A DNA stretch of 64,000 nt from JBMYRH01 sp049602155 (GTDB taxonomy: Bacteria; Myxococcota_A; UBA9042; PHBI01; JBMYRH01), in NCBI GenBank assembly GCA_049602155.1, contig JBMYRH010000001.1, forward strand, positions 1 to 64,000. The letters run 5' to 3'. Position 1 is the stretch's first letter, and every line of letters starts with the position of its first letter. The notes beneath the pieces were generated by a model. That model was not told the DNA's origin. It saw only the letters and a list, made by a program, of their open reading frames with translations, and ran no database searches. Both the position numbers and the translations under genes were made by a program. Below are positions 42,046 through 49,896 of the stretch, piece after piece.

Positions 42046-42088
42046 GCCCTCTCCCAAGGTCGCGAGGTGCGCCTTCTTAGGAGAGGGC
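42046..42088 (-). promoter_or_regulatory. Hairpin enclosing the cutA ribosome binding site
   Basis: Perfect nine-base arms GCCCTCTCC (42046-42054) and GGAGAGGGC (42080-42088), with an inner AAGG/CCTT pair. On the minus strand the 3' arm is GGAGAGGGC, which contains the Shine-Dalgarno sequence, and the ATG begins only 2 bases after it. The folded leader would block ribosome access, so cutA may be controlled by RNA structure, for example by temperature, metal or a bound factor. Confidence 0.55.
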
Positions 42089-42216
42089 CTGCGGCGGGGT
42101 CAAGGAAGAGGCAGCGAGGCGTGCACCGACGATCGAACGCTTGCCGTGAATGTAAAAGACTGCGACATAAAGGCCCTTGGAAGCGCGGCGAATGTCCTCG
42201 CCCCTGCGTCGACCTC

Positions 42217-42244
42217 TTGACAACCCCTCGTTGGGCCTTATAGG
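42217..42244 (+). promoter_or_regulatory. Sigma70-type promoter for the small-gene pair
   Basis: TTGACA (42217-42222, exact), a 16-base spacer and TATAGG (42239-42244). The start would be near 42251, with a GTCCC/GGGAC mini-hairpin (42256-42270) in the leader, before the GGAGG of the 58-residue gene. Confidence 0.55.
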
Positions 42245-42290
42245 TACACGCGCCCGTCCCGAGCAGGGACACACGGAAAGCGGAGGCATC

Positions 42291-42467
42291 ATGAGCAACG
42301 AAATCGACCTCAATCACGACACCCGCATCATCAAGCGGAACATCGCCAAAGGTTTGATCTCCCGTGCTGCCGTCGAAGAGATCGTCTCGACGCTGCCCGA
42401 CCTCGCGGGCCAAGCCGAGTACCTCGATCCAAGCCGCCCCGATCCGGCTGACTTGGAAGAAGAGTAG
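42291..42467 (+). CDS. 58-residue conserved small protein
   Basis: ATG at 42291 with GCGGAGG upstream. The protein reads MSNEIDLNHDTRIIKRNI, then GLISRAAVEEIVSTLPDL and an acidic end. From memory, short proteins with a DTRIIxRNIxKGxI core and a LPD motif are conserved in Myxococcota next to DUF1844 genes. It has no signal peptide or membrane helix. The next start (GTG 42469) follows its stop after one base, so the two are coupled. Function unknown. Confidence 0.75.
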   Translation: MSNEIDLNHDTRIIKRNIAKGLISRAAVEEIVSTLPDLAGQAEYLDPSRPDPADLEEE

Positions 42468-42468
42468 C

Positions 42469-42738
42469 GTGACCGGTCCAGACGACCCCACGGGACCCAG
42501 CATGGGCCCGATGGACTTCTCGACCTTCGTCATCTCCCTCGGGTCGAGCGTCTTGATTCAGCTCGGCCAAGATGGCAGCGCCCCCGCTGAGGGGAGCTTG
42601 GAGCTGGCTCAGCAGTCGATCGACATCTTGACGATGCTCGAGGCGAAGACGACGGGAAACCTCACGGACGAAGAGTCCGCGCTGCTGACCAGTGTGCTCT
42701 ATCAGACCCGCTTGGCCTACGTCGAAGCGAAGAGCTAG
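42469..42738 (+). CDS. DUF1844 family protein
   Basis: 89 residues from GTG 42469 (ATG 42502 or 42511 are alternatives; the GTG is favoured by the GAAGAAGAG run upstream and by tight coupling). The core MDFSTFVISLGSSVLIQLG and AQQSIDILTMLEAKTTGNLTDEE is the DUF1844 signature: small helical proteins widespread in Myxococcota and relatives, function unknown. It follows the 58-residue gene and precedes clpB by 87 bases. Confidence 0.88.
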   Translation: MTGPDDPTGPSMGPMDFSTFVISLGSSVLIQLGQDGSAPAEGSLELAQQSIDILTMLEAKTTGNLTDEESALLTSVLYQTRLAYVEAKS

Positions 42739-42770
42739 TAGCACTTCCTCTGGTTTATTACGTTGAGGGG

Positions 42771-42797
42771 ATTGGCAGAGCCGACATCGGTGCCAAT
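42771..42797 (+). promoter_or_regulatory. Interrupted palindrome in the clpB leader
   Basis: ATTGGC (42771-42776) and GCCAAT (42792-42797) flank an inner CCGA-CA-TCGG. The two-base centre makes a double-stranded operator more likely than an RNA hairpin. It is 29 bases upstream of the clpB start and could be the site of a stress regulator. It is neither a CIRCE element nor a HAIR element by eye. Confidence 0.4.
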
Positions 42798-42825
42798 ACT
42801 TGCGTCGTAGCGAGGAGGAAGACCG

Positions 42826-45507
42826 ATGCGATTCGACGACTTCACGACAGTGGCGCGCCAGGCTGTATCCACGGCCAATAAGACCGCCAAGGCCCAAGGT
42901 CACCCACAACTGACCCCCGAGCAGCTCCTGCTGACCTTGCTCGAGCATCATGAGTCGCACGCGATGAACGTGTGGACCTACCTGGGGACCCAGACCGCCA
43001 CGCTGCGTCAGGCCATCAAGGATGAGGTCGAGGCGCTGCCGCGAGTCAGCGGTGACTACCAAGTGGTGATCTCATCGATCCTCGTCCGGTGCTTCGACCT
43101 GGCCCGCGCAGACGCCCGGGCCGAAGGGGCGCGGGCCGTCAGCACCGCTCACTTGATCGCGTCGATCGCGTATGTCCCTGGGACACGTGCACACGCGGCG
43201 CTGACAAGCGCACAGTGCAACCACGAGCGCATCACCTCCGCCAGTCGTAAGGTTGAGAACCCCGAGCGCGGGGGGAGCCTCGGCTCGCAGGGTAAGGGCT
43301 CTCACGCGCGCCAGCATGGTGGGGCTGCCCAAGACGGGGAAGACAATGAAAACGCCACCTGGCTCGACCGCTTCGCGATCGACCTGACCGCACGCGCCGC
43401 CGCAGGCCAACTGGATCCAGTGGTCGGACGTGACGACGAGATTCGACGGCTTATGGAGGTCTTATGCCGGCGGCGTAAAAACAACCCCGTGCTCATCGGA
43501 GAGCCCGGCGTCGGCAAGACCGCCATTATCGAGGGGCTCGCGAGGCGCCTCGCCGAGGGGGACGTCCCCGATCTGCTGAGGGGGCGACGGCTCCTGTCGC
43601 TCGACATGGGCGGCCTGGTCGCTGGCGCGAAGCTCCGGGGAGACTTCGAGAATCGCCTCAAGCAGGTCCTCAAAGAAGTCGGGGAGGCCGATGGTCAAAT
43701 CATCCTCTTCGTCGATGAGATCCACACGATCGTTGGCGCTGGAGGCACCTCTGGAGGCGGAATCGACGCCTCGGCCATGCTCAAGCCTCCCCTCGCACGC
43801 GGTGAGCTGCACTGCGTCGGCGCGACCACGGTCCGTGAATATCGCCAATCCATCGATCGAGATCCGGCGCTGGCTAGGCGCTTTCAGACGATCACCGTCG
43901 AAGAGCCCGACCACGCCGAGTGCCTATCTATCTTGAGGGGGCTCAAAGCGAGCTACGAACTTCATCACGGCGTCGCGATCGCTGACTCCGCCTTGGTGAA
44001 CGCAGTGAAGCTCTCTACACGCTACATCTCGGAGAGAATGCTCCCTGACAAAGCGCTCGATCTGATCGATGAAGCAGCCAGCCGCCTGCGGCTGAAGGTC
44101 GACTCCCTGCCCGCCGAGCTCGATGAGTCCCGGCGGCGCATCGACCAGCTGACGATGGAGAGGGCCGCCCTCGAGAAAGAGGGCTCGGAGTCTGCGAACG
44201 AGTCGATGAAGGACATCGATGGTGAGATCGAGACCCTGCGCGGTGGCCTCGACGATCAGCTGGAACAGTGGCGCAAAGAGAAAGACCTCCTAGCGCTCAT
44301 CCGTCAGAACAAGGAGGCCGTACAGGCGCTGGTCAAGCGGCAAGAGGACCTGAGTCGCCAGGGCGATCTCGACCAAGCCAGCCAGATCCGCTTCGGGGCC
44401 CTCCCCGAGGCACGACGCACCCTGGCAGCCTTAGAGGGCAAACTGGCCGTTGAGCACAAAGACGGCGGCTGGATCAAAGAGGCGGTCGACACCGAAGAGA
44501 TCGCGTCGGTGGTCGCAGCGTGGACAGGCATCCCCGTCAATCGGCTCACAGAGAGTGAGTCGCTCAAGCTGCTCGAGCTCGAGAGCCGCATGTCGTCTCG
44601 CGTCATCGGACAGAACATGGCGGTCAGCGCCGTCGCCAACGTCATTCGTCGGTCTCGCTCTGGCATTCAAGATCCCAACCGCCCCCTTGGGTCCTTCCTC
44701 TTCTTGGGGCCAACCGGTGTCGGCAAGACACACCTCGTCAAAGTCATGACGAAGGAGCTCTTCGACGACCCAACCGCAATGGTTCGGCTGGACATGTCGG
44801 AGTACATGGAGAAGCACGCCGTCGCGCGACTAATCGGTGCCCCTCCGGGCTACGTCGGCTACGAAGAGGGCGGACAGCTGACGGAAGCAGTACGGCAGCG
44901 CCCCTTCTCCGTCGTGCTCTTAGACGAGGTCGAAAAGGCCCACCCCGAGGTCTTCGACCTGCTGCTCCAGGTGCTCGACGATGGTCGACTCACGGACAGC
45001 ATGGGGCGCACCGTCTCCTTCGCGAACACCATCTTAGTGATGACCTCCAACCTCGGCTCAGCGGCCATCGTCGATCGCATCGATGAAGGAGACGCTGCGG
45101 TCCGCGCTGCGGTCCAGGAGGCACTACAAGACTTCTTCCGCCCGGAGATGCTCAACCGCATCGACGACGTCGTCATCTTCAAGCAACTCAATCGCGAAGC
45201 CATTAAGGCGATCGTCGGCCTCGAGTTGGGGGACCTTGTGAAGCGACTTGGAGCGCGCGATCTGACCTTCGACGTGACCCCGCCTGCGATCGCCTTTTTG
45301 GCCGAGGAGGGGTACGACCCAGCCTTTGGGGCCCGCCCCGTTCGCCGCGCAATACGTCAGTTCATCGAAGATCCGCTCGCTTATGAGCTCATCGCCGGGA
45401 CCTTTGACGGTGCTCAAGGGGTCCGTGTGGAGGTCGGCGCACCGGGCAGCGGTAAGTCCCTCACCTTCACCCCGGTCAGCGCACCCCAAGCAGTCGACGC
45501 CGGGTGA
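42826..45507 (+). CDS. clpB: ClpB-type disaggregase (AAA+ chaperone)
   Basis: 893 residues. Clp N-domain (1-150), NBD1 with Walker A GEPGVGKT at 225-232 and Walker B ILFVDEIHTI, a coiled-coil M domain at about 430-540 (LDESRRRIDQLTMERAAL), NBD2 with Walker A GPTGVGKT at 628-635 and MTSNLGSAAI, then the C-terminal D2 small domain. The M domain marks ClpB rather than ClpA/ClpC; it refolds aggregated protein with DnaK. Between the N-domain and NBD1 lies a Gly/Ser/His-rich linker (about 145-180). GAGGAGG precedes the ATG. The stop overlaps the next gene (GTGA). Confidence 0.94.
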   Translation: MRFDDFTTVARQAVSTANKTAKAQGHPQLTPEQLLLTLLEHHESHAMNVWTYLGTQTATLRQAIKDEVEALPRVSGDYQVVISSILVRCFDLARADARAEGARAVSTAHLIASIAYVPGTRAHAALTSAQCNHERITSASRKVENPERGGSLGSQGKGSHARQHGGAAQDGEDNENATWLDRFAIDLTARAAAGQLDPVVGRDDEIRRLMEVLCRRRKNNPVLIGEPGVGKTAIIEGLARRLAEGDVPDLLRGRRLLSLDMGGLVAGAKLRGDFENRLKQVLKEVGEADGQIILFVDEIHTIVGAGGTSGGGIDASAMLKPPLARGELHCVGATTVREYRQSIDRDPALARRFQTITVEEPDHAECLSILRGLKASYELHHGVAIADSALVNAVKLSTRYISERMLPDKALDLIDEAASRLRLKVDSLPAELDESRRRIDQLTMERAALEKEGSESANESMKDIDGEIETLRGGLDDQLEQWRKEKDLLALIRQNKEAVQALVKRQEDLSRQGDLDQASQIRFGALPEARRTLAALEGKLAVEHKDGGWIKEAVDTEEIASVVAAWTGIPVNRLTESESLKLLELESRMSSRVIGQNMAVSAVANVIRRSRSGIQDPNRPLGSFLFLGPTGVGKTHLVKVMTKELFDDPTAMVRLDMSEYMEKHAVARLIGAPPGYVGYEEGGQLTEAVRQRPFSVVLLDEVEKAHPEVFDLLLQVLDDGRLTDSMGRTVSFANTILVMTSNLGSAAIVDRIDEGDAAVRAAVQEALQDFFRPEMLNRIDDVVIFKQLNREAIKAIVGLELGDLVKRLGARDLTFDVTPPAIAFLAEEGYDPAFGARPVRRAIRQFIEDPLAYELIAGTFDGAQGVRVEVGAPGSGKSLTFTPVSAPQAVDAG

Positions 45508-46631
45508 TCGACGTTGCCCTCTGGGCGGCGCTCGCGTCGGCGCTCGCCCTGCTCGCCTTCGTCCTGCTGACGTCACGTGCGCTCACACGCGACGGCACGA
45601 CAGCGCGCAGCGCCGACTTACTCTCCACGGTCGCCACGACAGAGGACGGCTGGCGCCTGCAGCTCGACCGCTATCGAGGAGAGGGGCTGCCCGTGCTCGT
45701 CTGCCACGGCATCGCCACACGCAGCCAAAATATGGATGTGCACGATGATCACTCTATCGCCCGCGCCCTGCACGCCCAGGGGCATGACGTGTGGCTTCTC
45801 AACCTTAGGGGGTGCGGCACCTCATGCTCGAACACTGGCCGCGTAAGCGATATCTGCCTCGATGACTTCGTGCGACAGGACGCACCAGCAGCTCTCGTGC
45901 ACATTATGCGTGAGACGGGAGCGTCCCAGGTGGATTGGGTGGGCTTCAGCATGGGAGGCATCGTCGGGACGGCAGTGCTCGGTGAGCCCGTGGGTAAACA
46001 CCTCAGGAGCCTGACCCTGATTGGCGCGCCACTTCGCGGTGCATCAAGTCCCTACTTGGGCCCCTTAATGCGGCTCGGGCTCGCCCTCTTTCGGCGACGC
46101 GGCGCGGTCCCGCTTCGGCTCTTCTCCCGCCTTGGAGCTCGGTTGCCCCGTGTCTTGGTGAACCCATTCCTGCGCCCCATCATGAACCCTAAGAACGTCC
46201 CGTGGCGACCCACGCGCCTCGTCATGGATCAGACCGTCGAGGACATCCCTATTCCACTGCTTGAACAGATGAATGCGTGGCGCCATCGCCCCGATCACCA
46301 CGCATCCTCGAGAGACGGCGCCGTCGACTACGTGAGTCGCTTGGCAGAGGCGCCCGCCATCCCCATCCTCTGTATCTCAGGGACGGGCGACACCCTTGGT
46401 CCACTCGCTGCGACGGTGCCTGCCTTCCGGCATCATCGTGGATCTCGTGAGGTGCGTGTGATTGGTCGCGGCGCCCAAGCGCACATCGATCGCTGGGCGC
46501 CATCGGAGGACGACGCGACAGCTCGGGAGCACCCACAACGTTGGGGCCATTTGGATCTCCTCTTGAGCAGAGATGCTCCTGTAGAGGTCTTCAAACCCGT
46601 CGGCGAATTTCTCGCGAGGTGCCCATCATGA
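45504..46631 (+). CDS. Membrane-anchored alpha/beta hydrolase
   Basis: 375 residues from GTG 45504, overlapping the clpB stop by 4 bases. An N-terminal helix (ALASALALLAFVLL) anchors a hydrolase domain with VLVCHGIATRSQNMD, the LLNLRGCGTS motif and nucleophile elbow GFSMGGIVG. The catalytic acid is probably in ISGTGDTLGP and the His in AQAHIDRWAP or RWGHLDLL. It resembles PHA-synthase-like and AB-hydrolase lipases by eye, without a substrate call. The stop overlaps the GNAT start. Confidence 0.85.
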   Translation: MIDVALWAALASALALLAFVLLTSRALTRDGTTARSADLLSTVATTEDGWRLQLDRYRGEGLPVLVCHGIATRSQNMDVHDDHSIARALHAQGHDVWLLNLRGCGTSCSNTGRVSDICLDDFVRQDAPAALVHIMRETGASQVDWVGFSMGGIVGTAVLGEPVGKHLRSLTLIGAPLRGASSPYLGPLMRLGLALFRRRGAVPLRLFSRLGARLPRVLVNPFLRPIMNPKNVPWRPTRLVMDQTVEDIPIPLLEQMNAWRHRPDHHASSRDGAVDYVSRLAEAPAIPILCISGTGDTLGPLAATVPAFRHHRGSREVRVIGRGAQAHIDRWAPSEDDATAREHPQRWGHLDLLLSRDAPVEVFKPVGEFLARCPS

Positions 46632-47212
46632 GGCCCCGGTTCCCCACGTGTCGCGACCGGGACAAGGCAGGAGAGCCCTTCATCATCCGCGCTGCGGATA
46701 GACGAGACGCTTCCGCCTACCTTGTGCACACAAAGGCCCTCGTCGGAGAGACGGTCTACATGCTGAAGGGTGTCCAGGACACCCTGCCTGACCTAGCTGA
46801 GCAGCGCCTGATCTTTGATTACTTCTCGCGCACCCTCACCTGCCTCTGCCTCGTCGCCTCACGTCCATCTCTAGGACTTGGGAGAGAGCCCATCCTGGCC
46901 AGCCTCACCTTGACGGGCGCTCGCACACAGCGCACCCAGCATACCGTGCAACTGGGTATGGGGGTCCTGCGTGAGGCCTGGGGGTTGGGCATCGGCAGCG
47001 CGCTGCTAGACGCTGCCTTGACGTGGGCTCGCGCCAATCCGATCCTCAGCAGAGTGCGGCTACAGGTCTACCAAGATAACCACGCCGCACGAAAGCTGTA
47101 CGAATCACGAGGCTTCGTCGATGAAGGAGTCATGCAGGATGAAGTCCTCCTCTCAAATCAATGGGTCAGCTTGATAGGCATGTCGGTGGATACATCAGGA
47201 GAAGTCGAATGA
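46628..47212 (+). CDS. GNAT-family N-acetyltransferase
   Basis: 194 residues from ATG 46628, overlapping the hydrolase stop (ATGA). Acetyl-CoA-binding motif A is present as LREAWGLGIGSALLDAALTWA, then RVRLQVYQDNHAARKLYESRGF, the typical motif B. This is close to RimI-like or YhhY-like acetyltransferases. Substrate unknown. Part of the clpB-hydrolase-GNAT-amidase run with successive 4-base overlaps. Confidence 0.9.
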   Translation: MRPRFPTCRDRDKAGEPFIIRAADRRDASAYLVHTKALVGETVYMLKGVQDTLPDLAEQRLIFDYFSRTLTCLCLVASRPSLGLGREPILASLTLTGARTQRTQHTVQLGMGVLREAWGLGIGSALLDAALTWARANPILSRVRLQVYQDNHAARKLYESRGFVDEGVMQDEVLLSNQWVSLIGMSVDTSGEVE

Positions 47213-48225
47213 GGACGGCTTGGCTCACATGCCTGGCCACTTTGCTCGTCCTGCCACTCGTGGGGTGTGAGGAGACCCCGGTGCGGGGAGGCCTGCCAGC
47301 CTGCGAACCACCGGAAGAATTGGTCCTAGAGCGTGGCCTCAAGACTGGCTTCAGAGCGCTCTCTGAGCAACGCTGGGAGGCCGCTAAGGGTGCCTTTGAA
47401 GCAGTCCTGGAGTCAGCACCGGGCCACCCTGAAGCTCGTGCAGGCCTAAGGGCGGCATCGACTCTCCCAGCCACGACCACCCGGGGACCTCAGCACAGGG
47501 GCCTAATTATTGGAGAGCACGAGCTCCAAACTCAGCAGCCCATCAACCATGATCACATGCGTCTTGAGACGCGTCGTGCCGAGCATGAGGTCGCCAAGCA
47601 GCTCGGCAAGCGCCCCTCGTCAAAGGCGACGCCTTTTGCCCGACGTGCTCCAAATCGCCCAACCCAATTGACTGGGATTGATCTCATCGTCCTGCACGCC
47701 ACAGGGACCGTCACCGCACTCGAACGCTTCGTGAAGATTCAATACAGCGAGGAGAGCACGCACTTTCTGATCGATTGGGATGGGCAGGTCTATCAGACCC
47801 TGGATGTTGGCCTTATTGCCCAGCATACGCGGTCCAGATCACTCGACGCGCGGAGCATCTCGATCGAACTCGTGACCCCCACAGCCCCGCAAGACCCGCC
47901 TCTCCCCAGTCACGCCGATGGGATCGAGCGTCCGATGAGTCAGCGCGTGCGCGTGCAAGGGAAGGTCGTCCGAAACTGGGGCTACACCTCCCTCCAGATG
48001 ACGAGCCTCAACCGGCTGCTGGAGGACTTAGTCCGCCTTTTACCCGACCTAAACCTCAAGCCACCTGGTGGGGCTGAGGTCCCATTGAAAGCGCTCCCTG
48101 CGGCGAAGCGCGCCACGGTCCGCGGCGTCATCGGACGGATGCACATCGATCCACGCTCGGAGTCTCCCGGCCCAGGCTTCGACTGGACAGCGATACACAC
48201 AGATGCGGTGCCGACTTCCCCCTGA
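47209..48225 (+). CDS. N-acetylmuramoyl-L-alanine amidase lipoprotein (Amidase_2)
   Basis: 338 residues from ATG 47209, overlapping the GNAT stop (ATGA). Lipobox LPLVGC gives a lipid-anchored protein. A short TPR-like pair (about 45-85) is followed by an amidase_2 domain with probable zinc ligands His163 (VLHATG), His312 (MHIDP) and Asp325 (GFDW); substrate-side motifs THFLIDWDGQVYQ and DARSISIELV are present. It should cut the amide between muramic acid and L-alanine in peptidoglycan. It is the end of the clpB run and converges on the Rrf2 gene. Confidence 0.9.
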   Translation: MRTAWLTCLATLLVLPLVGCEETPVRGGLPACEPPEELVLERGLKTGFRALSEQRWEAAKGAFEAVLESAPGHPEARAGLRAASTLPATTTRGPQHRGLIIGEHELQTQQPINHDHMRLETRRAEHEVAKQLGKRPSSKATPFARRAPNRPTQLTGIDLIVLHATGTVTALERFVKIQYSEESTHFLIDWDGQVYQTLDVGLIAQHTRSRSLDARSISIELVTPTAPQDPPLPSHADGIERPMSQRVRVQGKVVRNWGYTSLQMTSLNRLLEDLVRLLPDLNLKPPGGAEVPLKALPAAKRATVRGVIGRMHIDPRSESPGPGFDWTAIHTDAVPTSP

Positions 48226-48231
48226 CCAGGG

Positions 48232-48735
48232 TCAGGCCGAGTCGTTCCCCTCGGCCATGTCGCCATGACATGAGTTCATAAAGCGCGGCTGTACAAGCAC
48301 GCGCTCTTGGCTCAAGTGACACTGGCGATTGGCCAAGTCTGCGAGGGTCGTCGAGAAGAGAAGATCCTCCACCCGAGACTTCACCTCGAGGAGGAGCTCT
48401 TTAATGACGCAGTGATCTGGGCCGACACCGATATGGCATGGCATGGCCAAGACCGCTTCGACCCCAGTCACCTCGCCCTCGAGGCAGACTAGGATCTCCC
48501 CGACCGTGATCTCACTGGGTGCCTTTGCGAGGCAATGACCACCTGAAGGTCCGCGCGTGCTTTTCACCAGCCCGGCTTCTCGCAGCTGAATCAAGATCTG
48601 CTTCAGGTAGTGAGACGGGATATCTTGGGTCGACGAGATCGCCTGCGCATGGCGCAGTTTCCCCACGGGGTCATCGCCGGATGAGAGCAGCACCATCGCC
48701 CTCAATCCGTATTCACCACGCGTCGACAGCTTCAA
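48232..48735 (-). CDS. Rrf2-family transcriptional regulator
   Basis: 167 residues from TTG 48735 (AGGAG four bases upstream). MKLSTRGEYGLRAMVLL and SHYLKQILIQLREAGLVKSTRGPSGG give the winged-helix Rrf2 domain. Cysteines at 84, 100 and 109 (with His101 and His108) could bind an Fe-S cluster but do not have the exact IscR spacing. It could therefore sense iron-sulfur state, redox or nitric oxide. No isc/suf genes lie in the window, so the target is unknown. Convergent with the amidase gene. Confidence 0.9.
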   Translation of the reverse strand: MKLSTRGEYGLRAMVLLSSGDDPVGKLRHAQAISSTQDIPSHYLKQILIQLREAGLVKSTRGPSGGHCLAKAPSEITVGEILVCLEGEVTGVEAVLAMPCHIGVGPDHCVIKELLLEVKSRVEDLLFSTTLADLANRQCHLSQERVLVQPRFMNSCHGDMAEGNDSA

Positions 48736-48875
48736 AATACTCCTGTGATTAGGTCCAGACGCCTAGAGTAGAGCGCTGCGGGCCCACAGGTCAACGTGTG
48801 CAGGCGGTCCTCTGACTTACACCAGGGACCGTCAAGAGCTACACAACGCATGGGCGGTGCAACGCGCCAAAGGCG

Positions 48876-49331
48876 CTAGCGATCGTAGAGGGCGTCGCCG
48901 CTGTCCTCACGCACATCGAGGATCTCCACCTCACAGTGCAGAGGCTTACCCGCAAGGGGGTGATTGAAATCGGCGACGATCGTCTCGCGCTTCACGTCCA
49001 CCACCCGGTACCGCAGCTCAGCCCCCTTCTTCGAGCGGTAGCTGAAGCATTGTCCCTTCTCAAGCTTCCGATCGATGGGGAACCCTGCCCTGGGTATCTC
49101 GTTCACGAGCGTCGGGTCATGGGCGCCGTAAGCGTCGGCCGCAGCCACAACGAAGCGCTTCTGCTGCCCGGGTTGCATCCCGATCAGCTCGCGCTCCAAA
49201 CCGGTCACGACCTGACCACGTCCGCAGATGAACTCAAGGGGCTCGCCCTCTTCCGAGGCATCGACCAGGTCACCATTTGCCAAGCTCATCTTGAAGTTGA
49301 TGCGCACGTGGCAGTTCTTCTTAACCTTCAC
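48876..49331 (-). CDS. SlyD-like FKBP-type peptidyl-prolyl isomerase
   Basis: 151 residues from GTG 49331 with CGGAGGA upstream. FKBP strand set with ANGDLVDASEEGEPLEFICGRGQVVTGLE and LIGMQPGQQKRFVVAAADAYG, the insert-in-flap part (VNEIPRAGFPID to RYRVVDVKRETIVADFNHPLAGKPLHCEVEILDV) typical of SlyD-type enzymes. No His-rich metal-binding tail is present. Cytoplasmic foldase/chaperone. It diverges from the 110-residue gene. Confidence 0.93.
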   Translation of the reverse strand: MKVKKNCHVRINFKMSLANGDLVDASEEGEPLEFICGRGQVVTGLERELIGMQPGQQKRFVVAAADAYGAHDPTLVNEIPRAGFPIDRKLEKGQCFSYRSKKGAELRYRVVDVKRETIVADFNHPLAGKPLHCEVEILDVREDSGDALYDR

Positions 49332-49490
49332 GAAATCCTCCGAGCGGGGTGTAATCCGGAGCCGGACCTTGTTCCCGGAGCCTCCGGACCGTCAAGGCAA
49401 AAAACCTCATGTCCCCTATGTTCAAAGGCTTAAAGCCCTCCTGACGCCTCGGGCGTGGCCCTCTGGCGCCATACCCGTTAGATTCAATCC

Positions 49491-49823
49491 ATGACGGATA
49501 ATGACCGACAGCGATCTTCGCGGCAGCTCTTGACGCGGCTCAGAGGCGCGCTCGATGCCCAAGAGCTCGACGTGGACACGCGTGAGCTAAGCAACCGCAT
49601 CCTGAACCGCACCGAGCGCGTTGTCGGCCACCTAGAGGGTGCCGCTGAGACGCTCGAGACCATCGTCAAGCTGGAGCTCTCTCTCCTGCGCCGCATGGTC
49701 CCCATCGTAGAAGACCTGGGCGAGCTGATGCGTCACACCCTCGACGATGCCCGCCAGCGACGAGGGTTGTCCCCCCGGGGACACCACCGTGATGACGTCA
49801 TCGACGTCCAACCCGACGAGTAA
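49491..49823 (+). CDS. 110-residue coiled-coil-like protein
   Basis: ATG 49491; no strong ribosome site is visible. The sequence is one long helical stretch (LLTRLRGALDAQELDVDTRE, ILNRTERVVGHLEGAAETLETIVKLELSLLRRMVPIVEDLGELMRHTL) with heptad-like spacing, then a charged tail. No signal or membrane segment. Function unknown. A strong hairpin separates it from the convergent ompA-like gene. Confidence 0.7.
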   Translation: MTDNDRQRSSRQLLTRLRGALDAQELDVDTRELSNRILNRTERVVGHLEGAAETLETIVKLELSLLRRMVPIVEDLGELMRHTLDDARQRRGLSPRGHHRDDVIDVQPDE

Positions 49824-49850
49824 CCCCCCCCCTCAAGCAGGGAAGAACGA

Positions 49851-49888
49851 CTGCTGACGAGGGCGCGGTACTGCGCCCTCGTCAGCAG
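49851..49888. terminator. Perfect 16-bp hairpin between convergent genes
   Basis: CTGCTGACGAGGGCGC and its complement, with a six-base loop (GGTACT). It lies 27 bases after the + gene stop and 8 bases before the ompA-like gene stop on the minus strand. A short T-rich tract (TCGTTCTTCCC) follows on the minus strand, so it works best as the terminator of the OmpA gene. Confidence 0.75.
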
Positions 49889-49896
49889 CCTGTGTC

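Noticed and set aside
42738..42760. TAGCACTT near clpB considered as half of a CIRCE element
   Set aside because: The matching half GAGTGCTAA is absent.
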